Origin: Stephanodiscus triporus
Lineage: Eukaryota; Bacillariophyta; Thalassiosirophyceae; Thalassiosirales; Thalassiosiraceae
Direction of reading: 5' to 3'
NCBI GenBank assembly: GCA_036939755.1
Contig: JALLAZ010000991.1
Coordinates: 1-12,321 of the forward strand
DNA length: 12,321 nt
The translations under genes were made by a program, and so were the position numbers. Below are positions 8,201 to 12,321 of the stretch, piece by piece. The stretch's first letter is position 1, and every line of letters starts with the position of its first letter. The notes beneath the pieces are model-generated. The model was not told the origin of the DNA. It saw only the letters and a list, made by a program, of their open reading frames with translations, and did no database searches.

Positions 8201-9187
8201 ATGCGAACTCCAGGCAGCATCATTTGCATACACGTCTTGGGCATGGCGAGAAGAAGTGGCATATTTCGTCGCACACTCATCCCCTTAACGAATGCTATGA
8301 TAACGAACGGCTCGATACGGAGGCGTCAGTCATTCTGTGGCAGTGCTAGTTCAATTTTGATGATACTTGGGATTGTAGCCATCTTCGCAGTTTCGGGAAT
8401 TTTCATCAAGATGCTGCCTGCAAAGGTTTCGTTGATGAAGTCCTCGAAATCAGCATCTAAACAAGAATGTATTGTTGGAAAAGAACGAACATGGCACGGA
8501 GGTCATCCTGCTCAAGATCGGCCTGGCTCATGCTGGTGTGGAGGTGATGAGTATTGCATGTGTACTCCTTCCGTGGCCATCGACATTGTGCTGTATTCTA
8601 AAAGCGAATCCGATGACCGATATAGTGTTTGGGTTGTAAGGAGAGGTGATACCGGCCAACTTGCTACTATCGGAGGGTAAGTTCTCTGCCATGCATTTCG
8701 TGTGCTTATTTATGATTTATGCTTCTTCGTGATTTTACCCTCTCATCCGTCTTCGGATATTCATAGATTTGTCAATGTTGGGGAAACGACTGAAAACGCA
8801 GTCCTACGCGAGGCCGAAGAAGAAACTGGAATCGTCATCCCGCTAGACCAAGCGAACTCTGCAATGAGCTTGATTGGGGTCTACTCAGATTCACGCCGCG
8901 ATAATCGACGCCATATAGTTAGCATTGCATATGCACTCAAGTTCATTCCATCTGCAATGGTAACAAAAGATGGAGGCAATGCACCCAAAGCAGGCGATGA
9001 TGCCAATGAAGTTATTTTGGTTCCACTGGATGAGATTGGCGTTAAATATAAGGGAGAAGATTGGTTTGACGACCATTTAACAATATTGCTTGATTTCAAG
9101 GAGCGAATAGCTAATGACGTGTCCGTCGAGAGAAACGGAGAATTGTATCGAGACGTTGCTCGCTCTACTTGCTCATCTGTTTCGTGA
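8201..9187 (+). CDS. Membrane-anchored Nudix hydrolase, ADP-ribose pyrophosphatase-like
   Basis: Exons 8201-8676 and 8767-9187; the intron 8677-8766 (90 bases, GTAAGT...ATAG, phase 2) splits the first Gly of the Nudix box. The product is 298 residues. Joined, the box is complete: G159, E165, then REAEEETGI at 173-181, fitting GX5EX7REUXEEXGU, with E174, E177 and E178 as likely metal ligands or catalytic residues. YSDSRRDNRRHIVS follows, as I recall from ADP-ribose-type Nudix enzymes, which cleave nucleoside diphosphate derivatives. A membrane segment at about 50-69 (SSILMILGIVAIFAVSGIFI) follows a basic stretch, suggesting a signal anchor. Between it and the Nudix fold sits CWCGGDEYCMC (C111, C113, C119, C121), a possible metal or disulfide site. 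The start is uncertain: ATG 8201 has a poor context and overlaps an out-of-frame ATG at 8197; ATG 8243 (284 residues) is a good alternative. Confidence 0.88.
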
Positions 9188-9377
9188 GTGCTGATTTTGT
9201 GACAAATGTCTGATCCTAGATTTATCATTATCTGGTCATGATTACGACAGGCTTTTACTTTCTAGTTTTACGAAACAATCATGAAAAAAAGGAGAACGAT
9301 ACTCCAACATGCCTGAACATAATCTATTACGACCCAATCCGAGATATTGAGTTTGTTAGTAGTGTATCCATGTTGTA

Positions 9378-9387
9378 GTACCGGTAC
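9378..9387. other. Perfect 10-bp palindrome GTACCGGTAC
   Basis: This self-complementary 10-mer lies about 90 bases before the start of the small membrane-protein gene, followed by GATAGATACGATAC. It could be a dimeric factor site in that gene's promoter, but a 10-bp palindrome can also arise by chance. Confidence 0.35.
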
Positions 9388-9476
9388 GATAGATACGATA
9401 CATAGCAAAAATCTTCCAGTCCGATGGAACAAGAACTACTCTAACTCGTTATTTCGTATTCGCATAGTATGTTACT

Positions 9477-10234
9477 ATGCTCGAGTCCAACACTGAGATG
9501 TCGAACCCCAGGAACAAAAACGTTTCGTCCTCCGGGAATAACAGCGGGACCAGCTCGGTGGGAGATCAGCAACCGCAGTCTGAACTGGTATCCATCGGCC
9601 TATCTTTTCTGGGAGCATTGATAGCAGCGTGAGTTTTACACGAACACGATAACAGCGCTCCACTCTCATCTCTTATCCCACCAATGTTTTTTGTAGACGA
9701 TGTCTCGCTGTAGTCTCCCGCCTGGCCACTGTATTGGCGGCACCCGCTGTGGGGTTTTATTTGTTTACCACATGCCCAACCAACGAGAGTTTCGACGGGA
9801 AGAGAGAATTGAAGAGGGTTTTGAGAGGGTGAGAATCGTAATGTTATCAAATGAATAACTCCTCTTGAATCACCAACCTCAAAAGCCTTTTTTCAGTGAT
9901 GAGCTACCAGATGATCACCCAAACAAGCCAAAGGTGAGTTCAATTTCGGAATCAACTCATTCTCTTGTGTTAGCCTCCAAGCTCAACGCACAACGTATAC
10001 TTGCAAAAGGGATTCTTGGAAAAGGCGATAGCAAAAGTGAGTGCGTCAATTGAGGCTGAAGCAGCTGCTCTTGCTGGGTACAAAGTAGAAATTATGGATA
10101 TCGGGGGCGTGTTCAAGATTGCTAGCATTCGGCATCCAATAACAAAGACGGCTTTTTTCTGGTTGGGCGCAGTGCACAAGTGGCGCTATATCATGGCAAA
10201 AGATTTTCCTACTGAACATTCAAAAACAGACTAG
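9477..10234 (+). CDS. Small membrane protein of unknown function, four exons
   Basis: Exons 9477-9628, 9697-9828, 9897-9933 and 9974-10234. The introns are 68, 68 and 40 bases with donors GTGAGT, GTGAGA and GTGAGT and acceptors GTAG, TCAG and TTAG. Exon lengths (152, 132, 37, 261) sum to 582, an exact 193-residue frame, which supports the model. The N-terminus is Ser/Asn-rich. Residues about 37-76 hold one or two hydrophobic segments (LVSIGLSFLGALIAA and LATVLAAPAVGFYLF). A charged stretch follows (KRELKRVLRGDELPDDHPNK), then an amphipathic helix (FLEKAIAKVSASIEAEAAAL) and a soluble C-terminal fold (GYKVEIMDIGGVFKIASI...GAVHKWRY). I do not recognise the family and assign no function. The start is bounded by an in-frame TAG at 9465; an out-of-frame ATG at 9469 precedes it. 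The 37-base third exon and 40-base intron make it easy to miss. Confidence 0.75.
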
Positions 10235-10404
10235 TGATCTTCAGCTGGCTCTGATGTTTTGGGCATTAGAGTGTTAGACGAAAACTAAATCTCTCCATGA
10301 ACGTTGAAGATTATTGCCGACAATTGATAACAACGATGTAACTTGAAATGAGTTGTCAAGATATTTACAACCGCTAACCGAAAAAAATTATGCCATGGCA
10401 CAGA

Positions 10405-12113
10405 TTACATTGAACATTTGCACTTGAACCCTCGAAGGAATGCCCCCGGCTCCATTAGCTCCTCCTGTGTCAACTCCAAGCAACGGCAATTAGATGGTTT
10501 GGGACCTTTCAGCTTTCCTAGTTCATGGAGATAAAGCCCGAGGACCTTCACACCATTGACTAAATTAACCTTATTGTACTTTTCATTTTGTGAATGAGCC
10601 ATATCATCACATGCTCCCACAGGCAAAAGACATACGTTCATCTTGGTATATTCTTCGAATGCAGTTGTTACGGGAATGCTCCCACCTAATCTCGTATATT
10701 CAGGCGATGACCCGTAGACCTTTTCTATGGCCCGCGCAGCAGCTTCAAAGTTAGGATGTTTAGGATCGCTCATCCATGCGCGTGCACCATGGATCATCGT
10801 TACTTGCATTTTGTTTGGAGATGCCAAGTCAGCAAACACTTTATTGAGGTGGTCTGTAACTTGTTGTTCAATGCGGATAGGGTCCTGGTTAGGGACAAGG
10901 CGGAGGCTAAACTTGCCAGATACCTTTGCGGGGATTACAGTCTTTGCCCCTGGGCTGGAAAATGCCCCCTATTCGAGTCAGAATCAGTGTGAGAACAGCT
11001 TCCGCTGCGGGTGAGGTATGAACATGTTCACAGTTTACCGTACCTCGATCCCGTGCAGGCTCAAAGTCGGAAACCTCCATATTGCCATGAGCAAAGACTT
11101 CTTGTCTTCGTGCAACAACTTATTTGACACAGATGACACATTAATTTCATCTTTGTATGCCTCACAATCAAAGTTAATACCATCATACAATGCATCTTCT
11201 TCCAAGGTCACCGGCGCAACGTCATCGAGTATCCCTGGCACTAATATTTGCCCAGAAGAATCAATCAATGACGACATCAAGCGTACCAAATCAGTCATGG
11301 ACTCATGAACACTACCCCCCGTTAAGCCTGAATGCAAATCTTGCCCGCAGCACTGCACGGATACGCTAAAATATGCAAGGCCTTTCAATCCATACGTCAA
11401 GCATGGCTTTTGTGCACCAAGCCTAGAAAGGGCATTAGTTAGAAGGTGATACTAGAAAAGGGCGCGTCACACACAGATATACATGCTCACCAATAGCTGT
11501 CGCTTATGCAAAAAAAGTCGGCATCACTCAAGAATTCGCCGTCCTTGCTTAACATTTGAATCGCCTCGAACATTCCCGTTGATCCGCTCTCCTCCATGCC
11601 CTCGTAGATGAGTTTTACGTTGACAGGTAGATCAACGTTCAGCTTTCGGTGGGCTTCGATCACCCACAGCCACGATAGTGCAGGTCCTTTATCGTCGGTC
11701 GACCCCCGCCCAAAAAGTTTCTCGTCCCTTTCGGTAAGAACGAACGGGTCGCTATCCCATCCATCCTCCTTCGCGGCTGGCTGAACATCCAGATGAGCAT
11801 AGCAGCAAACTGTCTTCTTCTTGTCAGGGTTCTTGGCAGCCTTGAACTCAGCGAGTAGGATGGGCGGGAGATCATGACCATGATCGTCTTTACCCTGTGG
11901 ATTGGGGAGCAGATGAACCCACCCGTCGAGGCGAGATATGTAGTCTTTAGTCCATTCCATCATCTCGATGATGTCATGCAAATGACGGGGTAGGTCGGCT
12001 GACACGGATGGGATGGCGACAGCTTCGCCTAGCTCAGATACGTACTGCGAGACGGACTTGTCTACGTGCTCGAAGAAGGACTTGGCGAAATAGTCATCGT
12101 CCTCGGCGGCCAT
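10405..12113 (-). CDS. M20 metallodipeptidase, cytosolic non-specific dipeptidase (CNDP2-like)
   Basis: Minus-strand exons 12113-11491, 11422-11044 and 10968-10405; introns 11423-11490 (68 bases, GTGAGC...CTAG, phase 2) and 10969-11043 (75 bases, GTACGG...ATAG, phase 0). The product is 521 residues; human CNDP2 is about 475. The two-zinc M20 site is complete: CYAHLDVQPA (H107, D109), GRGSTDDKGP (D140), EGMEESGS (E174 catalytic, E175 ligand), CISDSYW (D205) and MAHSQNEK (H459). The motif TRLGGSIPV, for substrate carboxylate binding, is present. The enzyme should cleave dipeptides such as Cys-Gly in the cytosol, in peptide or glutathione turnover. No signal peptide is visible. The C-terminus goes past the usual HEL end with an extra tail of about 30 residues bearing CRC (495, 497) and CKC (517, 519). 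ATG 12113 is the first in frame; the frame is open upstream to 12197 without an ATG. Confidence 0.95.
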
Positions 12114-12321
12114 TATTGCGGGCGCGATCTTGCGTCGTCGTGAAGAATGAGGAGCGGAAGAATGCGAAAGAGAGAGCACAGGACGGACGGAGAGCACCTT
12201 CTACGCACAGTCGTCGGCCGGCTGGAAGACACTGGATTTGGGGGGGGAGTTTGAGGGCGCCCCCCCAAAATGGTTTTGGCGCGACTCCTTATTTTCTTGT
12301 GCGATCGCCAATATCAAGAAG
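12114..12321 (-). promoter_or_regulatory. Upstream region of the M20 dipeptidase gene
   Basis: This is the presumed 5' UTR and promoter of the minus-strand dipeptidase. It includes a G run at 12240-12248 next to a C run near 12261-12267, which together could form a GC-rich hairpin. No TATA-like box or other recognisable site was found, and no gene is supported before the window ends. Confidence 0.4.

Noticed and set aside
8128..8349. Frame with ATG 8197 ahead of the Nudix gene as an alternative coding exon
   Set aside because: It stops at 8349, gives no membrane segment or Nudix continuity and no recognisable domain.
10727..11014. Plus-strand open frames opposite dipeptidase exon 3
   Set aside because: The minus strand carries M20 motifs in a frame that splices cleanly; the plus-strand frames have no support.
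1..12321. The possibility that the window is bacterial or viral, or that it hides a multi-gene defence or biosynthetic system
   Set aside because: In-frame GT-AG introns in every gene and eukaryotic families (CNDP2-like, GT32 type II protein) show nuclear eukaryotic DNA, and the neighbours share no clear pathway.

Overview
The window looks like nuclear DNA of a diatom or close stramenopile relative. It carries eleven short GT-AG introns (40 to 109 bases) in six genes, a transposase of a type I recall as abundant in diatom genomes, and a SANT-like protein family I recall from stramenopiles. Genes lie on both strands with short gaps. There are no operons, ribosome-binding sites, rRNA, tRNA or CRISPR arrays. 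All splice models were made by eye from GT-AG sites, reading-frame continuity and motif continuity.

Layout. 1-585 is mostly low-complexity, ending in a very C-rich tract. 586-1484 is a PIF/Harbinger-like DDE transposase gene (+). Its catalytic triad is intact, but its C-terminus looks damaged by an internal deletion that left the family's last residues stranded in another frame. 1485-2431 is non-coding, with CA-rich and 12-bp tandem repeats. 2432-4719 (+) is a three-exon gene for a SANT-like protein with a long Asn/Gln/Gly-rich tail. 4720-5085 is a convergent intergenic gap. 5086-8034 (-) is a three-exon GT32-type glycosyltransferase, probably a Golgi type II membrane protein. It is divergently transcribed from 8201-9187 (+), a two-exon membrane-anchored Nudix hydrolase. 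9477-10234 (+) is a four-exon gene for a 193-residue membrane protein of unknown function, easily missed because no exon is long. 10405-12113 (-) is a three-exon M20 metallodipeptidase of the CNDP2 type.

The genes do not form one pathway. They look like ordinary neighbours in a compact genome: one selfish-element relic, one nuclear regulator candidate, one Golgi enzyme, one nucleotide-derivative hydrolase, one unknown membrane protein and one peptidase. I found no convincing new multi-gene system. The points most worth a second look are the scarred transposase, the hidden four-exon gene with a 40-base intron, the paired CxC motifs in the Nudix protein and the dipeptidase tail, and the uncharacterised, cysteine-clustered lumenal region of the glycosyltransferase.
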